NCBI GenBank assembly: GCA_036250195.1
Contig: JAVHZZ010000006.1
Location: forward strand, 79,135,369 to 79,199,368
Reading direction: 5' to 3'
Origin: Mixophyes australis
Lineage: Eukaryota; Chordata; Amphibia; Anura; Limnodynastidae
Length of the DNA: 64,000 bases
In this document: positions 1 to 10,725 of the stretch, in pieces
Layout of the letters: the number at the start of each line of letters is the position of its first letter
Position numbering within the stretch: position 1 is the stretch's first letter
The notes under the pieces: generated by a model
Seen by the model: only the letters and a program-made list of their open reading frames with translations
Database searches by the model: none
Told to the model about the DNA's origin: nothing
Made by a program: the position numbers and the translations under genes

Positions 1-67
1 CGGATCCGACTCGGATCCGCAACGTTCGGGTGGGCTCGGATTTCAAAAATCCGAGTGCGCTCATCCC
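1..67. mobile_element. MITE end fragment cut by window edge
   Basis: The first 67 bases are rich in the step TCGGATCCG and contain a short inverted repeat (CTCGGATTT...AAATCCGAG at about 36-54). They end in CTCATCCCTAA, which looks like the terminal part of a palindromic miniature element seen often in frog DNA. The other end would lie before the window. This is inference from the inverted repeat and the abrupt change to ordinary AT-rich sequence. Confidence 0.4.
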
Positions 68-1377
68 TAATTTATTCACTATTATTTTTCTCTATTTATA
101 TAGTACCAATGTATTCACTGTACTTTGAGAAACGGTTATTCAAGCATATAAGTTCCTGGCCAAATAGAGCTTACAATTTAAATTCCCTACCACATTCAGT
201 AGCCAATTAACCCATGTGTCTTTGGACAACAAAGGGAAATCAGGGTGCCTGAATGAAACCCACACAAACACAGGACACTGTACAAATACCACACATAAGA
301 AGACAGAGGTCTAATTAGGAGCGAAGGAACATAAACACCAAGGGTGGCCGAACCTGCACTAAGTAGGATAAGAGAGGGGGGCTAAAGGGAAATTGAATAG
401 GAATATCAGGTATGAAATGGAGGGGGAGCTGGTTAGGAATGAACCAATGGAGAAGGAGAGGAAGGAGTAAATGGTGGCTGGAAGGGATTATAGGTGTTTA
501 AATAAGGGAATCAAGGTGAACAAAGTAGAATTGTTTTTCAGAATTCTGACCCAGCCATGCCACAGTAGGTGTTATAGGTTGTAATGTATTAACGTGCTTT
601 ATTTGCATACGAGGCACAGCAAGGCAGAAAAGCACTGCAGTCAGTGGCTATGCGGAGCGCAAGTGGTGGCCATGAGGATACCCTCCTTTTAAAGTGCGGC
701 TGAAATGCTCAGTACCACCCTTATGGGGGATCTTGTAAAAAGCCAGGATAAAGGGGGGTGGGATCCCCAGAACCTGAATGCACCAGGGGACATGAAGAGC
801 TCACTCTTATTTTATGTGATTTATGGTTATGGCTGGAGCTGTTTTTCTTTGCAACCATTTCAAAAGATTTATTAAAAAAAAGCTGTGACCAATCTATCTC
901 ATGTAATTATTTCAGGGAAAAGGAGGAAGATCACAAAAAAGGGTGGCCATCATCCGTTAGGCAATCTATGGCATCCTGGTTGGACTCAAACAGTGCTAAT
1001 ACCTGTGCCATAAAACAATTATGGTGCATACTTATGTGGGCCCAAAATATGTTTGCCCCTACTGTGAAAACCTCATTGAGTCTCATTTATGAAGAGCTTT
1101 GGATGCACATAGCAAAACCACTTGGTTTTGCACTGATTGCTGGATGACCGTTTGTACACACAACAAGCTGCACCCTCTGTTCTCAGTAATGTTCTTGGGA
1201 AACATCACTGCAATCTAAAACTGTACCTAGGTGTCCAAAGAGCCCAAAAAAATTGAAGAGGTGTATTGTGCAAATGTGTTAATGTCACATCAAAGTCCAA
1301 CCTCCTAGCACTTTAAATTAAAATGTTTGGCTTAGCCTCATTTACAGCGTAAATTGATCACGAGAATGAGAAGACAT
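68..1377. other. gene-free stretch, nothing recognised
   Basis: I see AT-rich single-copy-looking sequence with no exon, RNA gene or clear repeat. A 129-codon open frame at 758-1147 has no recognisable domain, no splice context and a composition like its surroundings, so I treat it as chance. Confidence 0.5.
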
Positions 1378-1380
1378 CTG

Positions 1381-1568
1381 GGGGTAAATGTATTAACCTC
1401 CGGTTTCTTCAACTCCCCCGAGTTCGGCGTCTACGGCGCTTAAATTTAAAGCGGCGCTGCCTTGTAAAGGGAAGTTTCCCTTTACAAGGCAGCGCCGCTT
1501 TAAATTTAAGCGCCGAAGACGCCGAACTCGCGGGAGTTGAAGAAACCGGAGGTTTATACATTTATCCT
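1381..1568. mobile_element. palindromic MITE, PIF/Harbinger-like
   Basis: The element is almost one single hairpin. The left arm (GGGGTAAATGTATTAACC...) is repeated inverted in the right arm down to a centre at about 1472-1475, with only a few mismatches and a CG-rich stretch (GGCGCTGCC). The ends begin with GG and may be flanked by a 3-bp duplication CTG (1378-1380 and 1569-1571). GGG ends and 3-bp duplications fit non-autonomous PIF/Harbinger elements, but the superfamily call is inference. It encodes no protein. Confidence 0.8.
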
Positions 1569-1571
1569 CTG

Positions 1572-2573
1572 GACTGATTTTTATTACATTTGTCACTTTT
1601 TGTTTGTGAACCTTTTAATTATATCACTTGGATCGCACCTATAAATGTGGATCCCACCAAAGTGCATAATAAAGGTGCAAAAAGTATAGGAAGAAAATGC
1701 CACCACCTTGTTCTGTAAAATCTGGGCAAAGTTCATGGTAGGAACAAAGTTAACTTTGCAGTTGGTCATTTTACGCTTTGTAAATGACCTCCATAGTGTT
1801 CTATTAATCGCTGTTCTGATGTCCAACTGGTTTTACCTTTTTGCAGAGCTGTCAGGACAATACACCACTATCAACTCTATAACCACCCATGATTACAAAT
1901 TCTTCCCATATTTCACACTATATGTAGCCTTGCTGTTTAACTCTTTATAGGCTATTGTCCTTTTACCCATTTGTGCTCGGAGAATAGCGCAAAACTCACA
2001 CAGAGAAAGTATGCAATTGTGTACAGTATATTCACTAATATGTATGACATTGGATGCAATCCTTATTCTGCCTTTATTCCCTGCACCAAAGAAATCCACA
2101 TACCTTTCCCTTTAAAGTGAATTTTAATCAGTACTTACATCAAGGATGGCATTCTAAGTGAGATTATTGTGCCTGCAGTATCACATATTACAGCAGAATA
2201 TGTTGGATGTGCACAGGAGTCTTTTGAGGCACATATGCCTGCCAGTCAGGGATGGACTGGTCAACTGACAATTATCACAAATGCCAGGTGGGCTAATCCT
2301 GATAGGCTTGTCTGGCACTTAAAACATTATTTGCTCTATAGCTGTACTGTACTAATGGGCTGGTCGAGCTGAGTGGCTGCTTGTGACCTTGGCAACGCCA
2401 TCATTGCATAGGTTAGGCAGCTAGATGGAAGACGCTTATATGGTCCCCCACTGCTAGTTGCTCATACAATCTATTCGCAATAAAATACAGCCGGGGCCAG
2501 GCCAGCTGATTAACATGACAATGCTATGTCACAGTGTGCAGGAGATTTCACATGACATACCCAAGCACTGTTA
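1572..2573. other. gene-free stretch, nothing recognised
   Basis: AT-rich sequence with small overlapping open frames on both strands at 1593-2099 that cover each other and resemble no protein family I know. No repeat or RNA gene is recognised. Confidence 0.5.
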
Positions 2574-2574
2574 G

Positions 2575-2575
2575 G

Positions 2576-2627
<52 letters not shown>

Positions 2628-2645
2628 CATACATATATATATATA
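2575..2645. repeat. GATA microsatellite with TA tail
   Basis: About 13 uninterrupted copies of the tetranucleotide GATA run from 2575 to 2627. A short CATACA step leads into an alternating TA run ending near 2645. The array is simple sequence and likely length-variable. Confidence 0.95.
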
Positions 2646-2686
2646 GTAAAATAGTTATTCAGTATTCATCATTAAAAATGTCTTAA

Positions 2687-3092
2687 GCTGGGTACACACT
2701 ACACGGTTTTCATCCAATAATCGGCTCAAACAGCCGACATACGACCGCTCGTTCAAAAGCCGGGTCAGTGTGTGCAGTGACACGATGGTCGAAAGTCTGC
2801 CCAAATGGACGATTATCGCCTCATTTGGTTGGTCGTACCGTTAAATATTTTCGGTCCAATTTCTTTTCCGCTGTGCAGTGTGTATAAACTTCCGACCGAT
2901 CCACAACAGTGAGTCATTGCTCACGACAACATGGCCTTAAAAAGTTGCTAAAGGGACGTCCGCTCTTACCTTTATCGTCCTAAACAAGGCTAGTGTGTAT
3001 GCAGTCCATGGACCGAGCGATCGGACCATCGATCGCATGTAAAATCGCTCTGCATAAAAAGTTGGTCGAAATTTCTGTAGTGTGTACCCAGC
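2687..3092. mobile_element. TTAA-flanked MITE (piggyBac/Kolobok-type target)
   Basis: A 406-bp element with perfect terminal inverted repeats GCTGGGTACACACTAC / GTAGTGTGTACCCAGC, directly flanked by TTAA at 2683-2686 and 3093-3096. A TTAA duplication is the signature of piggyBac and Kolobok transposases. The ends do not show the CCC start usual in piggyBac, so a Kolobok-type source is possible. The interior has several TCGGTC/GACCGA-like inverted motifs and no coding capacity, so it is non-autonomous. Confidence 0.85.
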
Positions 3093-3100
3093 TTAAGGTG

Positions 3101-3262
3101 TAAATATACTACAGCTTCTAAGAAGGAAAACTGGAGGTTTTGCCCATAGCAAACAATCAGATTCTAGCTAGTATTCCTATAGCACATTGTAGAAAATGAT
3201 AGCTATAACCTAATTGGTTGCTATGGGCAACATATTCACTTTTGTTTTTAGAATCTTTAGTA
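3101..3262. mobile_element. degenerate palindromic MITE
   Basis: An old copy of the family seen intact at 51565-51739. It keeps the paired internal motifs TTGCCCATAGCAAACAATCAGATT and its inverted mate near 3214-3233 (AATTGGTTGCTATGGGCAA), and TTTAGTAAGTCTA at the right end. Substitutions and small indels have eroded the arms. Confidence 0.65.
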
Positions 3263-4612
3263 AGTCTATCGTAAGAGTTTACAATAAACAGTGTACAGCT
3301 GGCAACTGTTAGTCTGGTGGTGGTGGGGGGATAAATAATTGGTAAGAGGTATTCTAGCACTACCTACTGATTTACAATGATTGGCTATGATGAAAATGGA
3401 TCTGGGGTAGCCTAGGGTGCTTGTATCTTCCTGCAGTTTAATTTTAGCTTTGAAAATGTCTTCATTATACAGCCACAGTGGCCACAATTCACCCTTTACT
3501 CCTTGCCAGCCGTTTCCTGACAAGTCTACAACAGGGCCGAGGGGCGCTCCACATACAATGACAAATGTGGACTGGTTTGTGTTGTATGCCAGGGATGCTT
3601 TTGAGTCCCAATTCTGTTAGCATAGAAAATTCATCACCATCTTTTCATACTGATAGTATTTAAGTCAACCTTAAATTCAAAGGGACAATAGAGATGATCT
3701 ACTTTTAATAGCAGGTAGACTATATCCTGGGCACTATTATAGGTAATTAACAATACTAGTGCATCAATTTAAGTCCCACCAAGCAGCTGTCTTCAGAGGT
3801 TAGTGCACCACCTCACATAAATTGTACAGACATAAGGTTTGGTAATGAGGACTGGGCTGGTGGGAACAATATTGATATATCCTTAAATTGGATATAATAT
3901 TATCACAAAAGTATCAAACGTATTTATATCAAACTGTCACCACTCCTTTATTTAAAAAGACAACAATTTTATTATAAATAATTATCTTGTATTGCAATAA
4001 CAATTATCATACATACAATATAAAAATCCATTTAAAATACCAGATGATAAATATGATAATAATATCTGTGCTCTGTAAATTAAGAGAGGTTTATCAAAGT
4101 TACTGATATAATAGTCCCAATCTATGAGGAGAGTTGCTCGTTCAGATGTTGTTTAATAGGATCGAATAAATGACCATTTACATGGCTCATAAATGGTAAG
4201 AATAGCAAAAGAGATGTTTATACATTTGTAGCCTCCTCTGGAACTTCCTTGTGATATCAGAAACATGCCTTGTTCTATGTTATGGAATTTGGGCTAGTAA
4301 ACTCTACAGTGATTGGAGGAGCGTGACTAAGAAAAAAGTTCCTAAAGAGGCAAAACATTTTAATCCAGACTAGACTACCGTAGGTGAATAAGGGAAGCAA
4401 TTGACAGCAACAAATCAGTTGCTGATTGATTGCTATGAGTAACTGCATTATGCATGTTTGCACCAATGTATTTAAATAATCCCCAATATGAGTTAAAGGT
4501 TATTAAAACTAAGGAGACCAGAAATAATTTAAACAGCTTTGTGCACAGAAAGAGGACTTCTATGCAGTAATTATAAAAATGATTGCTTCTATATGTTCTG
4601 TGTAAAAAAACT
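3263..4612. other. gene-free stretch with one MITE remnant
   Basis: Mostly featureless AT-rich sequence. A partial, decayed inverted repeat around TTGCTGATTGATTGCTATGAG (4420-4442) may be a remnant of the 3101-3262 family. Short open frames on both strands at 3157-3620 overlap each other and look like chance. Confidence 0.4.
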
Positions 4613-5592
4613 TCTGTGCCTGATTCATTAAGGGATGTAAATGCTGATACGTGCTCAGCGCATGCCCAGACATGGATACGCCAGTGTCACGAACACGCTC
4701 CCAGCTTACGTGACTTTGGGGTGTTTACTGTATGAGGTCACACACGATTCCAGCCCGCAGTCTCTCTCTACCTATCACACACAGCGCTCTCACACCCCAA
4801 TACACTTCAGGTTTGCCACCACCTAGAGACTGTTACACAAATGTAAATGCAAACACACACTAGGCTTGTTAGTTAAATGTATTAACAGATCACACACCGG
4901 CATTCAAAGGGTTAACTTGGTTGAGCGATATTCTTCTTAACAGGCTAATGGATCCGTTAGAGTATCAAGGACGCAACTTATTAAATTTATAAATTTAATA
5001 TACAAAGGTACAGGGCATTCAGATATATAAAAAAAAAATAATTAACAATTGACATAACATACACAAGGAAAACAGTTTCAAATAAAAAGGGTTACATTCA
5101 GAGTATAATTTACATGAGTTGTATAATCTGTGCCATAGGAAATTGGCTAGGAATATGGACAGCTTATCAATGTTGATTGATTTTCCCAAAAGACTGACAA
5201 TTTGCCCCTTCCCAACACAGGTTTTTTAAGCAAAATTAAATGGAATGGTCTTCACAGGGGCAGTGTTAATGCTAATAGGGGGCCAGGGATGTTCCCTGGG
5301 TGTCACTATAGTTTTTCACAAATAATCCCAAAGTTTTGACCTCTAGGTAATTCTTCACAGATATATCCCAGAGACATAACTCCCCCTTCAATAAACCGGT
5401 CATAATCTCCCACACATTTAAATACCAAACATGATGGAATTATGACAATGTGACATACCTTTCCCAAAGATATGTGATTATAGCTATTCCTGGATACCGC
5501 CAGTACCTGTCATTCACAACCCTGGTGTGATATCTGCTCCTCAGTATGGAGAGGCACCCAGATTTCCCAAAATATGAACTATGAAGACATTT
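4613..5592. mobile_element. MITE left-end fragment plus unidentified repeat-like stretch
   Basis: GTGCCTGATTCATTAAGG at about 4618 matches the end of the palindromic MITE at 14342-14673. It is interrupted near 4685 by sequence starting TGTCACGAACACGC, with an LTR-like style (TG start, promoter-like middle, AATAAA-like motifs on the minus strand near 5000). I could not find a matching end or TSD, so the second part is only suspected to be mobile. Confidence 0.35.
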
Positions 5593-6256
5593 TCATCATC
5601 ATCATCATTTATTTATATAGCGCCAACATATTCCGTAGCGCTTCACAATTGGGGACAAACATAGTAAATTAATACACAAACTGGGTAAAACAGACAAAGA
5701 GGTGAGAAGGCCCTGCTCGCAAGCTTGCAATCTATGGGACAATGGGAGTTTGACACATGAGGTTAAGTCTACATATAGCATTTCGGCCCAGCCAGACTGC
5801 AGAGGTAAAAGTGACTCATAAGCTAAACGATCCTGTCACACAACAATGTTGGTCAGGGGGTAGTTGTCTTGTGTGAAATTGTGTAACGGGTGGTAATAGG
5901 GTAATGTAGTGAGGTTAAGAGGGTGGTTGAGGAATATTATAAGCTTGTCTGAAGAGGTGGGTTTTCAGAAAACACTTGAAAGTTTGTAGACCAGAGGAGA
6001 GTCTTATTGTGCGAGGGAGAGAATTCCATAGAGTGGGTGCAGCCCGAAAAAAGTCCTGTAACCGGAAATGGGAGGATGTAATGAGGGTGGATGAGAGACG
6101 CAGATCTTGTGCAGAACGGAGTTGCCGGGTTGGGAGATATTTTGAGACAAAAGAGGAGATGTATGTTGGTGCAGCTTTGTTGATGGCCTTGTAGGTTAGT
6201 AAAAGTATTTTATATTGGATTCTGTAGAAAACAGGCAACCAGTGTAGAGACATTCA
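5593..6256 (-). mobile_element. L2-clade LINE, 5'-truncated 3' end
   Basis: On the minus strand, 6253 down to 5915 encodes 112 residues typical of the C-terminal end of L2-clade ORF2. Motifs include SLHWLPV, YRIQYKILLLTYKAIN, LRSAQDLRLSS, FFRAAPTLWNSLP and FKCFLKTHLF. The 3' UTR follows down to about 5593. It includes the conserved end GCGCTATATAAATAA (read on the minus strand) and a (GAT)n tail. The reverse transcriptase core is missing, so this copy is dead. Confidence 0.85.
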
Positions 6257-7191
6257 AAGTGATTCAACATAGGAATAACGATTTGAAGTTCATATTTCTA
6301 TATACCTGTGTAGGCCTTCAAATGCTGCCTTTGGCTGCAAGGATGTCCAGCTGTGACCGGCCCTACAAAGTCTATTCAGGTGTCCAAAAACCAACTTGTG
6401 CCAGGATATAGCTCACAGCAGGGGCCCTTTGAAGGTGCTACAGGTGACACTGCTATCTTCTAACACTGTGATGTGGAGAGCCACCGAATACACAGCCACA
6501 CAGTCTCTCTGACTTTACATTTTAAACTTTAGTAGCTCAACTTATCAATGGATTCATTTGATGTACCATATTTATACTGCAATTATGATGTAGGCCTTAT
6601 TCACCACAATTATGTGATGGGTTAACTGTAATAACTGTAAGCTCTCTCTGTTCACGACAGCCAGCGAATGCAACAATATCCAATGAATCTTCGAGCAGAA
6701 AGTACACTTGTGTCAAGCTTCATGGGCAGAAAGGCGAGAGGCAAGGGGAATGGGCGTATGTGTGTAGTCAATAAGGCACACATAGCACAGATCCCAACTC
6801 AAGCTTTGAGCATCTCAAGATAGATGTTTTATTTGTTTGTGGCAGTACTCCTGCCACTGTGATATTGTTGAATAGGCTTCACCATGCTTTGCAAAAATTT
6901 GGAGTAGGTCACCACTGGCAGATTACCCGTTTTCGACAGCCATAGAGCTCTCTCCCTTTGATAAATAGACCTCCTAGGTTAACCTGTTGCACCAAATACA
7001 AGGTCTTCTGTAATATTTTGCTAGCATTAATCTCTGGAATAAAGGCGAGTTTGCCAGATAATGAGGAAAAGACATGTTGATTACGGATAAACGATTGTAT
7101 TAAAACAATTCTAACTAGTGGACTGGAGTGCTTTTTGTTTGTGCTTTTCTGAGTTGCAACTCTGGTCTTTTTGATAACAATAACCAATTAA
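6257..7191. other. gene-free stretch, nothing recognised
   Basis: No exon, RNA gene or confident repeat. A 92-codon minus-strand frame at 6909-7187 has no recognisable motif. Confidence 0.45.
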
Positions 7192-7312
7192 AAGGTGCAA
7201 TTTTTCACCTTGGCAAAACCATGTTGCGCTGCATTGCAATGTGATTTGTCCAGGTGCAAATTTAAAACATTTTACTGGATTTGTATCTAAGTGTAAATGA
7301 GGCTAACATTGT
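7192..7312. mobile_element. MITE internal fragment
   Basis: CTTGGCAAAACCATGTTGC and the following GCATTGCAATG resemble the interior of the palindromic MITE at 14342-14673 (GACAAAACCATGTTACAATGCAAGG). The terminal repeats are lost. It sits immediately upstream of the V-SINE. Confidence 0.45.
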
Positions 7313-7320
7313 GCAGCAGT

Positions 7321-7640
7321 GGGCAGCACAGTGGCCTAGTGGTTAGCACTTCTGCCTCACAGCACTGGGATCATGAGTTGGATTCCCGACCATGACCTTA
7401 TCTGTGTGGAGTTTGTATGTTCTCCCTGTGTTTGCGTGGATTTCCTCCGGGTGCTCCGGTTTCCTCCCACACTCCAAAAAAAACATACTGGTCGGTTAAT
7501 TGGCTGCTCTCTAGTGTCTGTCTGTGTGTGTTATGGAATATAGACTGTAAGCTCCAATGGGGCAGGGACTGATGTGAGTGAGTTCTCTGTACAGCGCTGC
7601 AGAATTAGTGGCGCTATATAAATAACTGATGATGATGATG
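7321..7640 (+). mobile_element. V-SINE with L2-type tail, full length
   Basis: A tRNA-derived short retroelement. The head carries an A-box-like TGGCCTAGTGG (7332-7342) and a mutated B-box-like GAGTTGGATTCC (7375-7386), the internal polymerase III promoter. The middle is the conserved V-SINE domain (GTATGTTCTCCCTGTGTT, then TCCTCCGGGTGCTCCGGTTTCC). The 3' end GGCGCTATATAAATAA plus (GAT)n is shared with the L2 LINEs in this window, which would supply reverse transcription. No TSD could be fixed. Confidence 0.9.
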
Positions 7641-7952
7641 TACCTGAGCAAGATCTTTCATGAAAGTGTTTTGTCAAACTAATATTACTGGGTACAGCAG
7701 GGGCACAATTGAGAGATATTTTCTTCAAACACTTAATAACACAGAACAGTATAAACAGCACCTTCTTATAGAAACAATTCCTTGATAAAACTAATCATGT
7801 TACTTTCATCCCATAAAACGCTGGCCACACTATTGCATTGAAATCTATGTTATGTTTTTCTATCTACCTATTAACAATGACTTGTCACTCATTTCTGTTA
7901 ATACAAAATGCTGTATGTTTTTCTGGGTATTCTTAAAGACTTTAATTGCTGT

Positions 7953-8012
7953 CTTGCCTCACAGCGCTGTGGCTCCTCATTCAAATTCGACCAGGGCACT
8001 ATTTGTGCGAAA
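7953..8012 (+). mobile_element. V-SINE head fragment
   Basis: TTGCCTCACAGCGCTGTGGC followed by TTCAAATTCGACCAGGGCAC matches the tRNA-like head of the V-SINE at 7321, including the B-box region. The core and tail are absent. Confidence 0.5.
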
Positions 8013-8050
8013 CATGATTGCTCCCCCCATTATTTAATGTGTTTCCTACT

Positions 8051-8330
8051 CAGTGGCACACGCAGGGGCGGTTTCTGGTTCTCCAGAAACCCCTCCCCTC
8101 CGCGAACCAACGGTACTGTACAGCAGCCACGGCGCTGTCAAAGAAGCGTCCGCGGAAGTGCTGTATTGTAGTATAATACAGCACTGCCGCAGATGCTTCT
8201 TGACAGCGCCGCAGCTGCTGTAGAATTCAGAGTCGCCTAAATGGAGCTGCTGCGCATGCTCTTTTTTTTGGGGGGGGGGGGGGGGGGGGGGGCGGCAGAA
8301 ACCCCCCCTTCTAAATCCTGCGTTCGCCCC
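8051..8330. mobile_element. hAT-like palindromic element with poly-G run
   Basis: It begins CAGTGGCACACGCAGGGGCGG. It contains a long internal inverted repeat (GGCGCTGTCAAAGAAGC near 8131 against GCTTCTTGACAGCGCC near 8195) and a run of 23 G at 8270-8292 leading into GGCGGCAGAAACCCCCC. CAGTGG/CAGGGG ends suggest a non-autonomous hAT element. No 8-bp duplication was found, and the right end may be lost or may lie near 8606 (CCACCACTG). Confidence 0.55.
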
Positions 8331-10269
8331 AAATCCCTTCCATGGTTTAGTTGGCTTCTGACAAAACCGTACCCTAGTGTATGTGTAGCAGTGTGTATGT
8401 TTGTGTGGTACACTCAACATTGCTACATTGCTAGGCCACAAAATGTGTGTGTGGGTGGGGGGGTGGCAGCAATGTCATTTGTCCTCACGTCGCCCTCACT
8501 CTGCTCTTCTGCCCATTCACGAGGCCCTGCATGGCAGGTAGTGTCGGCAATGATGGGTATGCCGGGGCTATTAGCCTCTACTCACCCCTGGATCCACCAC
8601 TGCTTTAAAGTATTTTTTTTTCCTTTCACAAGGAACATATTTTAGTAAACCCTAAGCCAATTAAGAGCATTAACCCATGTCTTTGTATTGATTTCTGTAT
8701 TTGTTTATATGTTTTTCTCCCTTGATATAGGGAGAAATTAGTTTTTTCTGTTCAGTAAACACATTTTTCATGAATAGATCTGTTAAATTAACCTTATAAA
8801 ATCAGCCATCAAGCATTTGGCCCATCTCGACTTGCAAATAACAATCCTGGATCAGTCCAGATAGATAAAAGGTAAGAGAAATTTGAAACCAATGCTCTCC
8901 AATCTGTGACAACAATCCCTACAAAAGGGGTTTTCTATTAGTCCCCTTTTTTACTAATGCAACTCTTAACAATGTGCCAGCGATCCTCCTACCCAAGGCA
9001 GGAAACTGCACATACTGTAGCCTCAGAGATTTGTCATTCAAATCACCTACATTCTGTGCTGTTTACCTTCCAAAAAGAGGCCCACTGTGGCAGAGCTTTT
9101 CCAACACTGCCTCATTAATTCTGCAAACAAAACATAAGCTTCTTTTCAGATGGCATATTCCAGAGCAGGTGACTTTACTTAGAGAGGACAAATCAGATGC
9201 TTTTAATTCTTCACCCATAGATTTGTAACAAGGGGAGCCTGTGAACACCAATAAACAGAGACAATAAAGATTAATTAGCAACGCAGTGCATATAGCAACG
9301 AATATTTAATAGATTTGATGACTCTTGTTCAAGTTAGACTAATGAAAGCAAAATGTACCTGACACCTACAAGCATTTGGGGCAGCTATTGACCCAATATT
9401 TATGAGTAAGTAGTATAAATTCACTAGGATCTGGCATTACAGAGGCTGGTGAAATGATAGGCTGAATATTGGTTCAGCTCATAACATGGATGCATAAAAG
9501 CAGCCATATTTGAATTATAGTAAAAATTGAATGTAAATTGTTTATAACATCTAATGCTACATTTGTCATGCAATAAAGTATATATTATTATTAGAAAAAA
9601 AATGTGTTTTAAAGCTTTACAAAAGCATCCTTCTAGCAGAACAAATGAAAAGAGAATAAAAACATTAACACATATGTAGTAACATTTTGTAATATATAGT
9701 AATAGTCCTATGTTTTATACTTTAATGAGTACAGAGAATGTTTTACCGCAGGTAAGGCATACCAGAAACAAAGATGTTTTTTTAAATTAAATTCAAAATA
9801 CCCAAAAAGTTTTGACTATTGAGTTGAGGCTGATTTTTCAACTGAATATTATTGGTTCCTTGGGAGCTCCAATAATAAAAGTTAAGCATGCCTGAGACCA
9901 CACGCCATTTGGAAGGTTATCTTAAATGTTGGCATGTGGTTGTGACAAAATGTGTCTATAAATATTGTCCCTTAAAGAGTCCAAAAACTTCCTCAGACAC
10001 ACCTTTACTTCCAGTGTGCTAGTACCAGATGTTAAGGTGGCCGGCCTGCAGGCACTGGGAGTATTGGTGAGCCCAGAGCCCTGGAGAACACTGAAAAGAC
10101 AGCAACATGTTAAGTCTGAGAGACAATCACCACTTAATCTTGAGTGAATATACCCCTTTGATGCTTGGAGTTCAAGCCCATTGTGTTTTATGTTTAACGG
10201 TAGATTTGACCAAGGCAAATTTTTTTTCCGTTCCTGGCTAATAAATACACTGTTGGTTGTGGCCGAATT
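8331..10269. other. gene-free stretch, nothing firm
   Basis: Ordinary AT-rich sequence. A possible hAT end (GGATCCACCACTG) lies at about 8594-8606. Minus-strand frames at 9063-9281 and 9922-10218 carry no recognisable domain, though the second lies just 3' of a decayed L1 and may be part of it. Confidence 0.4.
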
Positions 10270-10560
10270 TGGATATTAATTACTACTAGAGTGTTTGACA
10301 CGGTTTTGTGGAAGGTAAGTTACAAGTCCAAAGGTCCTTTGAGATTTGTGATTCAAATATATTGTTTAGAAGATTAAGTACTGTGTCCCCATAAGGAGCA
10401 ATTACAGGGCAGGACCACCATATGTGGAGGAACATACTCCTGTGACCATAATTTCTCCAGTATTACCGGGGTAGAATCAGGGGACATCTTACGCAGCCTG
10501 TCGGTGGTATAATACTCTCAGTAATATATGTTGTTTCCTTTATCCTTGTTTAGATGGAGC
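10270..10560 (-). mobile_element. decayed L1/Tx1-like LINE ORF2 C-terminus
   Basis: The minus strand across about 10385-10520 translates to YYTTDRLRKMSPDSTP and then PPHMVVLPCNCSLWG. This aligns by eye with the L1 copy at 22553-23044 (YYTPDKLSSMFPRATP ... LHIWWTCPCIVPLW). Stops and lost cysteines show it is dead. No tail or TSD was found. Confidence 0.6.
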
Positions 10561-10599
10561 GTTTTTGTTATCTCTATCCTCATTCTCATCAACATTTAT

Positions 10600-10725
10600 T
10601 GTTTTAACGCCAGCAAAAGTCTGTAGCTCTCTACAGTTGGTAACACACACAGTAATAAAACAAGGTGGCAGACAGAGGGGTAAGAAGACCCAGCTTGCAA
10701 GCTTACAATCTATGGGTCACTCCAT
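10600..10725 (-). mobile_element. L2 LINE 3' UTR fragment
   Basis: GTAATAAAACAAGGTGGCAGACAGAGGGGTAAGAAG and CAGCTTGCAAGCTTACAATCTATGGG correspond to the 3' UTR of the minus-strand L2 copy at 5593-6256 (AAGAGGTGAGAAGG, CTCGCAAGCTTGCAATCTATGGG). The terminal GCGCTATATAAATAA is missing. Confidence 0.55.

Noticed and set aside
758..1147. 129-codon open frame on the + strand
   Set aside because: No domain, no promoter or splice signals, and composition like the flanks; expected by chance in 64 kb.
4685..5592. Complete LTR starting TGTCACGAAC
   Set aside because: No matching CA end with a 4-6 bp duplication could be found, so it is recorded only as an unidentified stretch.
7332..7386. A-box and B-box motifs suggesting a tRNA gene
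   Set aside because: They are the head of a V-SINE: there is no cloverleaf, and the V-domain and L2 tail follow.
8046..8645. Overlapping 131- and 134-codon frames on opposite strands
   Set aside because: Both read through the poly-G run and palindromic element, giving Pro or Gly runs; no protein family resemblance.
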